Positions 6,732 to 14,846 of a DNA stretch of 34,012 nt are shown here, in pieces. The stretch comes from Victivallaceae bacterium (GTDB lineage Bacteria; Verrucomicrobiota; Lentisphaeria; Victivallales; Victivallaceae). A model generated the notes under the pieces. It was not told the DNA's origin, did no database searches, and saw nothing but the letters and a program-made list of their open reading frames with translations. Both the position numbers and the translations under genes were made by a program. Position 1 is the first letter of the stretch, and every line of letters begins with the position of its first letter. The DNA is taken from positions 1-34,012 of the forward strand of contig JAKIUY010000046.1 of assembly GCA_021647315.1 (NCBI GenBank). Reading direction: 5' to 3'.

Positions 6732-8285
6732 ATGGTATTACAGGAAAGTGATGATTTTTTGGTTTACCCGGTAATTGTAATGCGTACCGGTGGTCTGGAC
6801 GGAGTAGCACTACAGGCACGCGAGTACCGCCACCTGCTTAACAGTATGGATATTGGCGTTCATGTTATGACTGGACGCTGCGAAACAAAATTTACCACCG
6901 TCAATCCGATTGGTCATCAACAGACAACTATTTCGCGGCTTGATTTTTATCATAAGGATTCACGCTTGCTGTTCGCAAATCAGTTCGAGAACGGCAGCGA
7001 GACTGAAGAGGGGATTCAGCAATTAACTCAGGAAGAGTGGATTGAGATTTTTCATAATCATAAGACGAAAATAAAAAAACGTATTATGAAAGTGTTGGAG
7101 AAGATCGAGCACCAGACGCCGGTATTGATCTATAATCTGGTTTCACTGCGCCATGCGCATCCGGCGGCGGCCGCCGCATTAAAAGAGATTATCAAGGAAA
7201 ATCCTGACCGGGCATTTCTCAGCCATTCAGCTGACCCGGATGCGGAACGACCTGAAAAAATTGGTCGGATAAAAGATTATGTCCTGCCGTTTATCTCGTC
7301 GAATGGGATTTTCGAGAATTATTCCGGCGGGCCTTTGCCCCTCGATAATCTTTATCATATTGTGCTTAACCCGACCCAGCGTGACAATTTCATAAACAGA
7401 TATAACATTCCTGAGAATCATGTGTTTGAGATTCCTGATTTCCTTGATTTTATTTCAAAAGAGCCGGCAGTAAGACTGGCTCCGACTAAGATATTCATGA
7501 ATTTTCTGCGTAACCATCAGACAAAAATCAAGGGAAAATCCTACACCTATGACAAAGGGGCGATTAACAAAGATACCGTAATTTTTCTATCGCCGGTCCG
7601 TCCAGTCTACCGTAAACGACTGAAAGAAGCAATGTTGATGGCTAAAGCCTATGGTGTCAGTAGAGATCGCGAGGTCGCATTTGTCGTTACTCATCCGAAC
7701 ATCGATGATAAAAAATATTTTCTTGAAACCTTGAAGTTTGCCAAGTTGATTGACCTGCCATATTATCATTTAGGCAAAACATTCACTATTGATACTCTTG
7801 ATTCGGTTTACGAAAACTTGGCAACCCTGAAAACCATTGGGGTTGTTGCCAGTAGCGCTGGCGGCTGGGAGAATGCCCTGAACGAAATGGCGCGGGCATG
7901 TATTCCGTTTTACATGAATTCGACCCTTAATTCATTCAAACCGCTGACCGAAGAGATCGGCATCAAGACGCTGGGAATTGATTTTGCCGCTGTTGACCCT
8001 TATGTTAAAGAGATTGAACAGAGTGGAAGTTATGACCTGAGCAATGCAGAAAACCATCATCCGATAGTGCAGGATATTTTTACCTGGTTCGATAAAATGT
8101 TATTAAGCCGGAGTTCGCGGGGCAAACTGATGGAGCATAATTATCATTGCGCCTATAACTATCTTTCACATGATGCGACATTACCACGCCTGGTAAAATG
8201 TATCAATTATATTTATTATCGCCACGGCACACCGGGCAAAACAGTAAAAGCGACCACGCTGACTAAACTGACCCACGAATTTTAA
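6732..8285 (+). CDS. GT-B-like glycosyltransferase (family 4-like), substrate unknown
   Basis: A protein of 517 residues from the ATG used here. A TTG four codons earlier (6720) is an alternative start. The N-terminus has the look of a GT-B donor-independent domain: YPVIVMRTGGLDGVALQ with the glycine loop, then a region beginning LVSLRHAHPAAAAAL. A DFLDF segment follows and, after it, a second domain beginning TVIFLSPVRPVYRKRLKEA, as in retaining family 4 glycosyltransferases. The E-X7-E motif of GT4 enzymes is not obvious: the segment SSAGGWENALNEMARACIPF has the right flavour. Family resemblance includes enzymes of mannosylglucosylglycerate type, but I would not assign a substrate. There is no signal peptide. 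The next gene, a kinase, starts 33 bases after this stop, so they are likely cotranscribed. Confidence 0.7.
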   Translation: MVLQESDDFLVYPVIVMRTGGLDGVALQAREYRHLLNSMDIGVHVMTGRCETKFTTVNPIGHQQTTISRLDFYHKDSRLLFANQFENGSETEEGIQQLTQEEWIEIFHNHKTKIKKRIMKVLEKIEHQTPVLIYNLVSLRHAHPAAAAALKEIIKENPDRAFLSHSADPDAERPEKIGRIKDYVLPFISSNGIFENYSGGPLPLDNLYHIVLNPTQRDNFINRYNIPENHVFEIPDFLDFISKEPAVRLAPTKIFMNFLRNHQTKIKGKSYTYDKGAINKDTVIFLSPVRPVYRKRLKEAMLMAKAYGVSRDREVAFVVTHPNIDDKKYFLETLKFAKLIDLPYYHLGKTFTIDTLDSVYENLATLKTIGVVASSAGGWENALNEMARACIPFYMNSTLNSFKPLTEEIGIKTLGIDFAAVDPYVKEIEQSGSYDLSNAENHHPIVQDIFTWFDKMLLSRSSRGKLMEHNYHCAYNYLSHDATLPRLVKCINYIYYRHGTPGKTVKATTLTKLTHEF

Positions 8286-8318
8286 TTGGAATATAAAGTG
8301 GGAGAGGGGAGATATTTT

Positions 8319-9539
8319 ATGGATAAAACCAATTCAGATGAATTTGACGAGCAAATTACGCCCGAAGAAGAGTTATCAGCAACTGAGGATACCGAAGAAC
8401 ACATTGTGGTTACTCAGACCGTTGCAGTCACAGAACAAAGCACAAATTCGTATCATACCTTGGCTAATTTATCCCAAAAACCAGCGAACAAATATAAGTT
8501 TGAGCGCAGTTTGGGAATGGGGGGGATGAAGGCAGTGCTTCAGGTATGGAATATGGATACTGCCCGTAGCGTGGCAATGGCGGTGATTCTGGATTCTGAT
8601 GATCGCCCAGCAGAGGATATTCAGCGTTTTCTCAATGAAGCGCGAATTACCGCGATGCTTGAGCACCCGAATATTGTTCCGGTGCATGAAATTGGGGTTG
8701 ATAAATCAGGCTCACCATATTTTACCATGAAATTATTGCGTGGCAAAACATTGGCAAAGTTGATTAAAGATCTGAAGGCTGGGAATCTGAATCGCAAAAA
8801 TTTTGATTTGCAGCGCATCCTGCGTATTTATGTTAAGATCTGCAATGCGATTGCTTTCTGTCACTCGAAGAATATTATTCACCTTGACATTAAACCGGAT
8901 AATATTCATATTGGTGATTTTGGTGAGGTGCTGGTGCTTGACTGGGGCTTGGCAAAGGATCTTAACTTTGATGATGACAATATTGATGAAGTAAAAATAA
9001 AAAAACCAGTAGAGGATGATATTACGCTGGATAAGACCATGGATGGTATTGCCAAAGGGACACCGGGCTATATGGCACCTGAGCAGGCAGCTGGCAAAAA
9101 TCGGGAACGTGATGTTCGCAGTGATATTTATGCGCTTGGCGCAATTCTTTACTTTATTCTGACCTGGCAAAAACCGGTTACCGGAGCCAATGCTAAGCAG
9201 GTTATGATTAATACGGTGCAGGGCAATATTGTCACGCCGCGCAAAGCTAAACGTGAGAACAAAAGCGGTCTTGATATTCCGCCGGCGCTTGAAGCCATTA
9301 TTATGAAAGCAATGTCGCTTTACCGGGCGGACCGCTATCAAAGTGTCAATGAACTGCGAAGTGATATCTTTTCGTTTATCGGCGGGTTCGCTACGCAGGC
9401 AGAAGCTCCTGGCGTTGCTAAGCGATCTGTAATGTTCATTAACCGCAATTATGTTAAAATAGTGTTTGCGACGATGCTTGCCGTAATCATTGCCATGATA
9501 ATACTTTATCTAACGGGTAAAATAGTTATTAGCGTGTGA
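8319..9539 (+). CDS. Membrane-anchored Ser/Thr protein kinase with WNK-like lysine placement
   Basis: A 406-residue protein from the ATG at 8319, which has a strong GGAGAGGGGAG ribosome site. An upstream TTG at 8286 is less likely. Residues 1-55 are acidic and low complexity. The kinase domain spans about 59-353. The glycine loop is LGMGGMKAV (65-73) with K71. The beta-3 strand reads VAMAVI, so the usual catalytic lysine is A88. E107 is the helix C glutamate. The catalytic loop is HLDIKPDN (D190, N195), giving a non-RD kinase. DWG (208-210) replaces DFG, and APE is at 253-255. A single membrane segment lies near 382-400 with a very short tail, so the kinase faces the cytoplasm. There is no PASTA domain. 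The glycosyltransferase just upstream may share its operon. Confidence 0.93.
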   Translation: MDKTNSDEFDEQITPEEELSATEDTEEHIVVTQTVAVTEQSTNSYHTLANLSQKPANKYKFERSLGMGGMKAVLQVWNMDTARSVAMAVILDSDDRPAEDIQRFLNEARITAMLEHPNIVPVHEIGVDKSGSPYFTMKLLRGKTLAKLIKDLKAGNLNRKNFDLQRILRIYVKICNAIAFCHSKNIIHLDIKPDNIHIGDFGEVLVLDWGLAKDLNFDDDNIDEVKIKKPVEDDITLDKTMDGIAKGTPGYMAPEQAAGKNRERDVRSDIYALGAILYFILTWQKPVTGANAKQVMINTVQGNIVTPRKAKRENKSGLDIPPALEAIIMKAMSLYRADRYQSVNELRSDIFSFIGGFATQAEAPGVAKRSVMFINRNYVKIVFATMLAVIIAMIILYLTGKIVISV

Positions 9540-9545
9540 ATTAGT

Positions 9546-9590
9546 AATGTAGCTCAAGGTTTGCTTTTTAGTTTGCAACAGCCAGCTTGG
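9546..9590. repeat. Partial copy of the TAGCTCAAG repeat (family D)
   Basis: The wording AATGTAGCTCAAGG recurs 53 bases on as AATGTAGCTCAAGC at the beginning of the fuller family D copy, so two repeat heads stand in tandem. The body of this first copy is diverged (TTTGCTTTTTAGTTTGCAAC). Confidence 0.45.
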
Positions 9591-9597
9591 AAAGTAA

Positions 9598-9653
9598 TGT
9601 AGCTCAAGCATTCCTGCTTGATTAGCTTTTACAAGCAGGATGCGTGTGCTAGA
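9598..9653. repeat. Palindromic intergenic repeat, family D copy 1
   Basis: TAGCTCAAGC, CTGCTTGATTAGCTTTTACA, AGCAGGATGC and GTGTGCTA make an interrupted palindrome. A second copy in direct orientation lies at 11232-11283. The two copies bracket the sodium symporter gene almost exactly. It resembles REP-type elements. Confidence 0.75.
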
Positions 9654-9672
9654 CTTAAAAATGGAGAAGAAT

Positions 9673-11229
9673 ATGAGTGAGAATAGCGGAGAAAGAACTC
9701 TGTGGGGCAGCCGGATCGGCTTCCTGTTCGCGGCTATCGGATCTGCGGTTGGCTTGGGTAATATCTGGCGTTTCAGTAACATGGCTTATGAAAATGGCGG
9801 CGGAGCCTTTATGGTGCCATATTTTGTTGCATTGCTGGTTGCCGGTATTCCGATTATGCTGGTTGAATATGCTTTAGGGCATAAGTTTCAAGGCTCATCG
9901 CCGCTGGCATTTTTCAAGGCGAATAAAAAAATGGAGTTTATCGGCTGGTGGATGCCGGTAGTCGCAACTTGTGGTATTATGCTCTTCTATTCTGTTGTTA
10001 TTGGCTGGTGTATTAACTATTTCATCTACTCGCTAGATCTCAGCTGGGGCAGTAATACCAGTGAATTCTTTTTTAATACTTTCCTCCAATGGCCTGCGGA
10101 TAAATCGCAGTGGTTCGTACTTCAGAGTATTAACTGGAAAATCCTGGCTTCAACCTTTGCCGCATGGTTTATCTGCTGGGCAATATGCTATAAAGAGATT
10201 AATCATGGGATTGAGAAGGCCTGCCTGTTCTTTATGCCACTGCTGTTGGTGTTGACTATTATTCTTGTCGGCTGGACGGTTACGCTTGACGGTGCCGCAG
10301 AAGGTATCCGACACTATATAACCCCGAATTGGGATAAAATTAATGTTTTTACCAATAGTGGAGCCTGGAAAGTCTGGACGGCAGCTTTCGGACAGATATT
10401 TTTTACCTTGTCGCTCGGGTTCGGCATTATGATCACCTACGCCAGTTACCTGCCTAAAAAGACCAATTTGACCGGCAATGCGCTGTTTATCTGTGTCGCG
10501 AACTGCGCCTATTCGGTATTTGCCGGATTTGCGGTATTTGGCATCTTGGGTTTTATGGCTCAGAGTCAGGGTGTGCCACTGCAGGAAGTTGTCAAGGGTG
10601 GTCCATCACTCTGTTTCGTGGTCTATCCTGAAGCAATTAATCAGTTACCAGTTGCCAGGACCACCTTTGGTGCTCTATTCTTCCTGACGCTAATTGTTGC
10701 CGGAATCTCATCCGGGATTTCCCTGATTGAGGCATTCGCCTGTTCAATTATTGATAAGTTCAATATTAAACGCGGCAAGGTTATTACGATCCTCTGTCTC
10801 GGGGGATTTCTTGGCAGTGTAATTTTTACCACCAATATCGGTATGTTCGTCCTTGATATTACGGATCATTTTATCAATAACTATGGCCTGCTGATCGGTG
10901 GCATGGCTGAATGTATTTTGGTCGGCTGGTTGCTTAACACCAAGTTGGTAAGAAAGCATGTCAACGAAACTGGCGGCATTGTCAAACTACCGCCACTGTG
11001 GGATTGGCTGATTAAAATTGCAACCCCGGTTTTATTGTTGACAATGGTTATTATGGCACTGATTGAAGATATCAGAAAACCATATGAAGGCTATCCGCTC
11101 TGGATGATTTTCTCATTCGGAATAGGTATGATTGTGTTCACCCTGCTATTATCAATCCTTTTTGCTACGGCAAAATGGCCGAAACACATCCATGACCACA
11201 AACCTGAAGATGAACACCTCTTGATTTGA
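9673..11229 (+). CDS. Neurotransmitter:sodium symporter (NSS/SNF family) amino-acid transporter
   Basis: A protein of 518 residues from the ATG at 9673, which has GGAGAAGA just upstream. Starts at 9640 and 9661 are possible but less well placed. The family hallmark is in the first membrane segment: GSAVGLGNIWRFSNMAYENGGGAF, covering the unwound part of TM1 that binds substrate and Na+. About 11-12 hydrophobic segments follow, consistent with the LeuT fold. Bacterial members import amino acids, often tryptophan, tyrosine or leucine, with Na+. The gene after it encodes prephenate dehydrogenase, so an aromatic amino acid is a reasonable guess, no more. The gene is closely bracketed by direct family D repeats. 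Confidence 0.95.
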   Translation: MSENSGERTLWGSRIGFLFAAIGSAVGLGNIWRFSNMAYENGGGAFMVPYFVALLVAGIPIMLVEYALGHKFQGSSPLAFFKANKKMEFIGWWMPVVATCGIMLFYSVVIGWCINYFIYSLDLSWGSNTSEFFFNTFLQWPADKSQWFVLQSINWKILASTFAAWFICWAICYKEINHGIEKACLFFMPLLLVLTIILVGWTVTLDGAAEGIRHYITPNWDKINVFTNSGAWKVWTAAFGQIFFTLSLGFGIMITYASYLPKKTNLTGNALFICVANCAYSVFAGFAVFGILGFMAQSQGVPLQEVVKGGPSLCFVVYPEAINQLPVARTTFGALFFLTLIVAGISSGISLIEAFACSIIDKFNIKRGKVITILCLGGFLGSVIFTTNIGMFVLDITDHFINNYGLLIGGMAECILVGWLLNTKLVRKHVNETGGIVKLPPLWDWLIKIATPVLLLTMVIMALIEDIRKPYEGYPLWMIFSFGIGMIVFTLLLSILFATAKWPKHIHDHKPEDEHLLI

Positions 11230-11231
11230 TA

Positions 11232-11283
11232 TAGCTCAAGCTTCCAGCTTGATTAGCTTTCACAAGCAAGATGCTTGTGCTAC
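11232..11283. repeat. Palindromic intergenic repeat, family D copy 2
   Basis: TAGCTCAAGCTTCCAGCTTG, ATTAGCTTTCACAAGCAAGA and TGCTTGTGCTAC form a well-preserved palindrome with CAAGC/GCTTG sub-repeats. It begins two bases after the symporter stop codon. No T-tract follows, so its role as a terminator is doubtful. Confidence 0.75.
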
Positions 11284-11312
11284 ATTGAATTAAAACTATG
11301 GATAACATGTAA

Positions 11313-12203
11313 ATGGAAAATAAAAATATTGTGATTATCGGGCTTGGGCTGCTTGGCGTCTCTTTGGGGATGGCTCTGAACGGCAAAGGCTATCGCCGCC
11401 TGGGCTGGACGCGGAATCCTGATGTAAGAGCGTGGGCGGTCGCAGAAAATATTGTTGATGAAACTGCTGATGATATTAGCGAAATAATTGGCCAAGCTGA
11501 TATTACCGTCATCTGCCTGCCGATTCCACGGATTATGGAATATCTGAAAAAATATGCAAAAGATTGGAAACCTGGTTCAGTGGTTACCGATATCGGGAGT
11601 GTTAAAGAGGTGATTGTTAATTGCGGCGAGCAGGCGCTTGCCCCATATGGGGTTAATTTCGTCGGCAGCCATCCGATGGCCGGAACTGAAAAAACCGGCC
11701 CAGAAGCGGCATTCCCTGAACTTTATAACAGTGCCGAAGTATTTGTGACCATCACCGCGCAAACTTCACCCGATGCAGTTGAACAAGTTACCGCGATGTG
11801 GAAGAGTATCGGTACTTCTGTAGTTGAACTAGGATTGCAAGCCCATGATATGCTGGTCGCCCATACCAGTCATATTTCGCACATTCTGGCACTTTCGCTG
11901 ACTGAAGCGGTGCTTGATTGTGATGAAGCTGATCTTAAACTGCGTTTTTCCGGTTGCGCGACCGGCTTCCGTGACACGTCACGCATTACTTCGTCTTCGC
12001 CATCAATGTGGCGGGAGATTATCGAAAACAATCAACCGGCAGTATTGGCAACAGTCAAGGAATTTGAGAAGCGTTGGCTGAAACTGATAGATATTATCGA
12101 AAATAAAGATTATGACAAACTGGAAACTGAATTTGCCCATGGCAAAAAGCTGCGCGACTCCTGGATTGATTACAAAAATAGTAAACACAACTGTAAGTGG
12201 TAA
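11313..12203 (+). CDS. tyrA: Prephenate dehydrogenase (TyrA-like)
   Basis: A 296-residue protein with an N-terminal NAD-binding fold opening IGLGLLGVSLGMAL (GxGxxG). It has the family motif VTDIGSVK near residue 92 and GSHPMAGTEKTG near 119-130, whose histidine is the conserved catalytic one. The C-terminal helical dimerisation domain contains AHTSHISHILALSL and ATGFRDTSRI, both typical of TyrA. The reaction is oxidative decarboxylation of prephenate to 4-hydroxyphenylpyruvate for tyrosine synthesis. Arogenate specificity cannot be excluded. There is no fused ACT or chorismate mutase domain. It is 83 bases downstream of the symporter with a repeat in between. Confidence 0.93.
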   Translation: MENKNIVIIGLGLLGVSLGMALNGKGYRRLGWTRNPDVRAWAVAENIVDETADDISEIIGQADITVICLPIPRIMEYLKKYAKDWKPGSVVTDIGSVKEVIVNCGEQALAPYGVNFVGSHPMAGTEKTGPEAAFPELYNSAEVFVTITAQTSPDAVEQVTAMWKSIGTSVVELGLQAHDMLVAHTSHISHILALSLTEAVLDCDEADLKLRFSGCATGFRDTSRITSSSPSMWREIIENNQPAVLATVKEFEKRWLKLIDIIENKDYDKLETEFAHGKKLRDSWIDYKNSKHNCKW

Positions 12204-12230
12204 CCCAGATTGCTACGCAATCCGGGGTAC
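12199..12230. repeat. Imperfect hairpin after the tyrA gene
   Basis: GTAACCCAGATTG and CAATCCGGGGTAC pair around CTACG, overlapping the end of the tyrA frame. The T-rich stretch does not start immediately after, so this may be a small palindromic repeat or a weak transcription end. Confidence 0.45.
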
Positions 12231-12346
12231 ATGATTTATATTTTATTGTTTTAAAATTGTGGGGCGGACGTTCGTAATCCACATCATAATCATTCCATGT
12301 ACTAGTGCAACGAGTGTAGTTATATTTTAAAATTTATTTTTCTTTT

Positions 12347-12371
12347 TTGTTTACAAAAAAAATGTAAACAA
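12347..12371. promoter_or_regulatory. Inverted TTGTTTACA / TGTAAACAA site, possible operator
   Basis: A perfect nine-base inverted repeat, TTGTTTACA at 12347-12355 and TGTAAACAA at 12363-12371, is separated by seven adenines. GTAAAC-type half-sites are frequent in LacI-family operators, although there they usually face each other without such a spacer. The site lies just upstream of the candidate promoter of the block that encodes a LacI-type repressor, so autoregulation is possible. Confidence 0.4.
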
Positions 12372-12373
12372 GT

Positions 12374-12402
12374 TTGCAAATAAGCTGTTTTGCGGTTATT
12401 TT
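12374..12402 (+). promoter_or_regulatory. Candidate sigma-70-like promoter for the pyruvyl transferase-LacI-isomerase block
   Basis: TTGCAA at 12374-12379 and TATTTT at 12397-12402 are separated by 17 bases. The match to consensus is moderate. Transcription from here would put the family C repeat in the 5' leader of the mRNA. Confidence 0.35.
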
Positions 12403-12423
12403 AATCTTTAAGATATTTTACTT

Positions 12424-12518
12424 CCGCATTCCGTAGCGACGCAGGAGCGCCTGCCTGTGCGTGAACGCACGCAGACAGGGAGTTTGAAGCGGCATCTGCC
12501 TTTAGGTGCTACCTGATT
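12424..12518. repeat. Dispersed repeat, family C copy 2, with an inserted hairpin
   Basis: The order is CCGCATTCCGTAGCGACGCA, GGAGCG, a 31-base insert at 12450-12480, AGTTTGAAGCGG, then CATCTGCCTTTAGGTGCTAC and CTGATT. The insert is itself a hairpin containing GTGCGT-GA-ACGCAC and is absent from the 4178 and 15718 copies. The ACCTGATT end faces the following gene. Confidence 0.75.
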
Positions 12519-12533
12519 AGGAAAAACAGTTAT

Positions 12534-13694
12534 ATGACAAGTAAAAAGTACCATAAAATATTGATTCGTTCTTCATGGCAGAGTGTCAATATCGGCGACA
12601 TCGGCCATACCCCGGGGCTATTAGCGATATTGGAGCAGGTCAGACCGGATCTGGAACTGACACTGTGGCCGTGTGAGATTGGGCACGGCGTAAAAGAGAT
12701 GCTGCAACGTGAGTTTCCAAACCTGCGGATAGTTGAAGGTGCGGCTGATTCGGTTGCGGTGCAACAGGCATTCGCTGAACATGATTTTATGCTTCACGGT
12801 TCAGGTCCTAGTGTAGTCTGTGCCAGAAACATTCAGGAATGGCGGCAGGCAGCCGGCAAGCCGTATGGGATTTTCGGTGTAACGGTTCCTCGACTTGATA
12901 TTGAGCTTAAAGAGCTGCTTGATCATGCTGAATTTATCTATTGTCGTGACACCGTTTCTGTTGAGTTTCTCCGTAATGCCCGGGTCAGCTGTCCAGTGAT
13001 TGAATTCGGACCTGACGCCACTTTTTTCATTAACTTGCGTGATGACAGTACCGCAGCAATTTTTCTTAATAAACATGGCTTGGAACAGGATAAATTTGTC
13101 TGCGTAATTCCCCGTTTACGTTATACTCCATATCACAAGATTCATCATACAGAACCGACAGCTGAAGATCTGCGCCGGGTTGCGGTCAGTGATGAATTTA
13201 TGGAAGTGGATCATCAGAAATTGCGTGAGACAATGATGGCAATTCTGGAAAACTCTACGATGAAAATTTTAATTTGCGCAGAAATGACCTATGAGGTCGA
13301 ACTGGGCAAAGCAATTCTTTATGATCGCTTGCCGGAAAAATATCTGTCGCGAGTTGTCTGGCGTGACAGTTACTGGCGTCCGGATGAAGCGGCTTCAGTC
13401 TATGCCGCCGCAAACTCTATGGTCAGTTTCGAGATGCATTCACCAATTATTGCTTTGGCAGAAGGTACGCCGGCAATCTACCTACGGCAACCGACTGATA
13501 CCTGTAAAGGACAGATGTGGCGCGATATCGGTTTAAGTGAGTGGATATTTGAGATTGAGTCCACTGCCGGCAGTGAAATATCTCAGCAGATTTTGAATAT
13601 AATAGATAATCCTCGAATTGCAGAGGATCAGGCATTAAAAGCATTAAAGTATGCCAGAAAGTTGCAAACTGATGCTCTCAGTATGAATTTATAA
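12534..13694 (+). CDS. Polysaccharide pyruvyl transferase family protein
   Basis: A 386-residue protein. The N-terminus ILIRSSWQSVNIGDIGHTPGLLAIL matches the family opening, in which a serine/asparagine-rich loop and GD precede the first helix. FMLHGSGPSVV (near 83-93), KPYGIFGVTVPRL and EFIYCRDTVSVEFLRNARV are typical of the PF04230 domain. The second Rossmann-like domain holds VCVIPRLRYTPY, and SFEMHSPIIALAEGTPAIYL near the end. Classical members add pyruvate to sugars of surface polysaccharides. Many relatives act on other substrates, so the reaction is not certain. An AGGA site lies about a dozen bases before the ATG. It is first of a three-gene block bracketed by inverted repeats. Confidence 0.85.
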   Translation: MTSKKYHKILIRSSWQSVNIGDIGHTPGLLAILEQVRPDLELTLWPCEIGHGVKEMLQREFPNLRIVEGAADSVAVQQAFAEHDFMLHGSGPSVVCARNIQEWRQAAGKPYGIFGVTVPRLDIELKELLDHAEFIYCRDTVSVEFLRNARVSCPVIEFGPDATFFINLRDDSTAAIFLNKHGLEQDKFVCVIPRLRYTPYHKIHHTEPTAEDLRRVAVSDEFMEVDHQKLRETMMAILENSTMKILICAEMTYEVELGKAILYDRLPEKYLSRVVWRDSYWRPDEAASVYAAANSMVSFEMHSPIIALAEGTPAIYLRQPTDTCKGQMWRDIGLSEWIFEIESTAGSEISQQILNIIDNPRIAEDQALKALKYARKLQTDALSMNL

Positions 13695-13763
13695 GAGGTA
13701 ATTACAAAAGTCCAAATGGGAACCTGACCTTTTCAACTGTCGAACCGTAAAATGGGTGGAAAA

Positions 13764-14756
13764 ATGAAAGAGAAACCGAGTATTCGCGATGTCGCTGAAC
13801 TTGCTAATGCATCGCCAGCAACTATCAGCCGGGTGATTAACGGTAAATACCGCAATAATTCAGCGGTGCGCCGTCGGGTTGAAGCCGCCATTGAGCAAAC
13901 CGGTTATACTAGAAAAAAACGGATTAAAGTTTCCGGTAATCTCTTGTGCATATCAGACTACACAGAATATGCCATGCATGGTACTGTCATGGAACAGGAG
14001 CTGGTCAGGCAGGCTTCATTCAGAAAATATAAAATGCTGACCCTGCACAGTGGAGACGCCGCTGTCATCACTGAAATGATTCGTGAATTTGATATTGCCG
14101 GGGTGATCTCATTGAGCAATAAGAGCAATATTGCAGTGCCGGTGCCGCATGTTACATTAAACAGTTACCGGGTTGATATTGACCAGCATCACCATGCGGT
14201 GGATTGTGATGATGCCGCCGGCATGAAGATGGTTGTTAATTGTCTGGTAGACAACGGGCACCGCCGGATTGGAATTTTCGGTGCCGGAGTAATGTCTATG
14301 GAAGACTGCCACCCAAGAATCTGTTTTATTCCGAGAATTTTTAAAAATGCCGGCATTGAATATGAACCGGAATTATATTACAACAGACCCTTCAGGCGTG
14401 ACGAGCATGCTCAGGTAATCGAACAGGCAGTTGACTATTTTATTTCACTTGAGAACCCGCCAACGGCAATCATTATTCCCGCTGATACCTACGCTCCGTC
14501 ATTTTATGAGTCATTACGTAATAAAGGCTTAAAGGTGCCTGATGACATCTCCATTGCCGCTTATGACGATGAACCGTTGGCAGTACTGATTTCTCCGGCT
14601 CTGACAACGATTCACAAGCCGTTGGAGCAGATGTCTGCCGAGGCGTTGAAACTGTTATTGGAAATGATTGAAGGCGGCTCGCAGGCAAATCGGCGGGTGT
14701 TGGTCGCACCGGAATTGATTGTGCGTGATTCAGTTAGGAAAATCGGGAAAAGCTAG
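13764..14756 (+). CDS. LacI/GalR family transcriptional repressor
   Basis: A protein of 330 residues from the ATG at 13764, which follows GGGTGGA. An ATG four codons upstream would contain that ribosome site. The HTH and hinge begin at once: PSIRDVAELANASPATISRV (5-24), then a hinge region around residues 45-55. The periplasmic-binding-protein-like effector domain shows DDAAGMKMVVNCLVDNGHRR, PTAIIIPADTYAPSFYESL, DISIAAYDDEP and LTTIHKP, in the usual order. The gene lies 69 bases after the pyruvyl transferase-like gene and 90 before the TIM-barrel gene. The effector is likely a sugar or derivative. Likely targets are its own block and perhaps the glycan genes downstream. Confidence 0.95.
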   Translation: MKEKPSIRDVAELANASPATISRVINGKYRNNSAVRRRVEAAIEQTGYTRKKRIKVSGNLLCISDYTEYAMHGTVMEQELVRQASFRKYKMLTLHSGDAAVITEMIREFDIAGVISLSNKSNIAVPVPHVTLNSYRVDIDQHHHAVDCDDAAGMKMVVNCLVDNGHRRIGIFGAGVMSMEDCHPRICFIPRIFKNAGIEYEPELYYNRPFRRDEHAQVIEQAVDYFISLENPPTAIIIPADTYAPSFYESLRNKGLKVPDDISIAAYDDEPLAVLISPALTTIHKPLEQMSAEALKLLLEMIEGGSQANRRVLVAPELIVRDSVRKIGKS

Positions 14757-14846
14757 AAACTAGAGAAGCTAGAAGCTAGGATAGGTCCGATAGATTTGGT
14801 GACGGTGCAGGAGCAACCGTCTTACTTAAAAAATAGGATTATAACA

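Larger units (their letters stand above)
12231..12533. other. Intergenic region with putative operator, promoter and repeat
   Basis: No gene. From left to right it holds the outward-facing TTTACA half-sites (12347-12371), a candidate promoter (12374-12402) and the family C repeat (12424-12518). The following gene begins 15 bases after the repeat. Confidence 0.5.

Noticed and set aside
8733..9341. A 202-codon minus-strand frame inside the kinase gene
   Set aside because: The plus-strand frame encodes all kinase motifs. The reverse frame has no recognisable domain and is a shadow.
8319..9539. Kinase as an inactive pseudokinase because the beta-3 lysine is missing
   Set aside because: A lysine in the glycine loop, an intact helix C glutamate, catalytic Asp, Asn and the metal-binding Asp of DWG argue for an active WNK-like arrangement.
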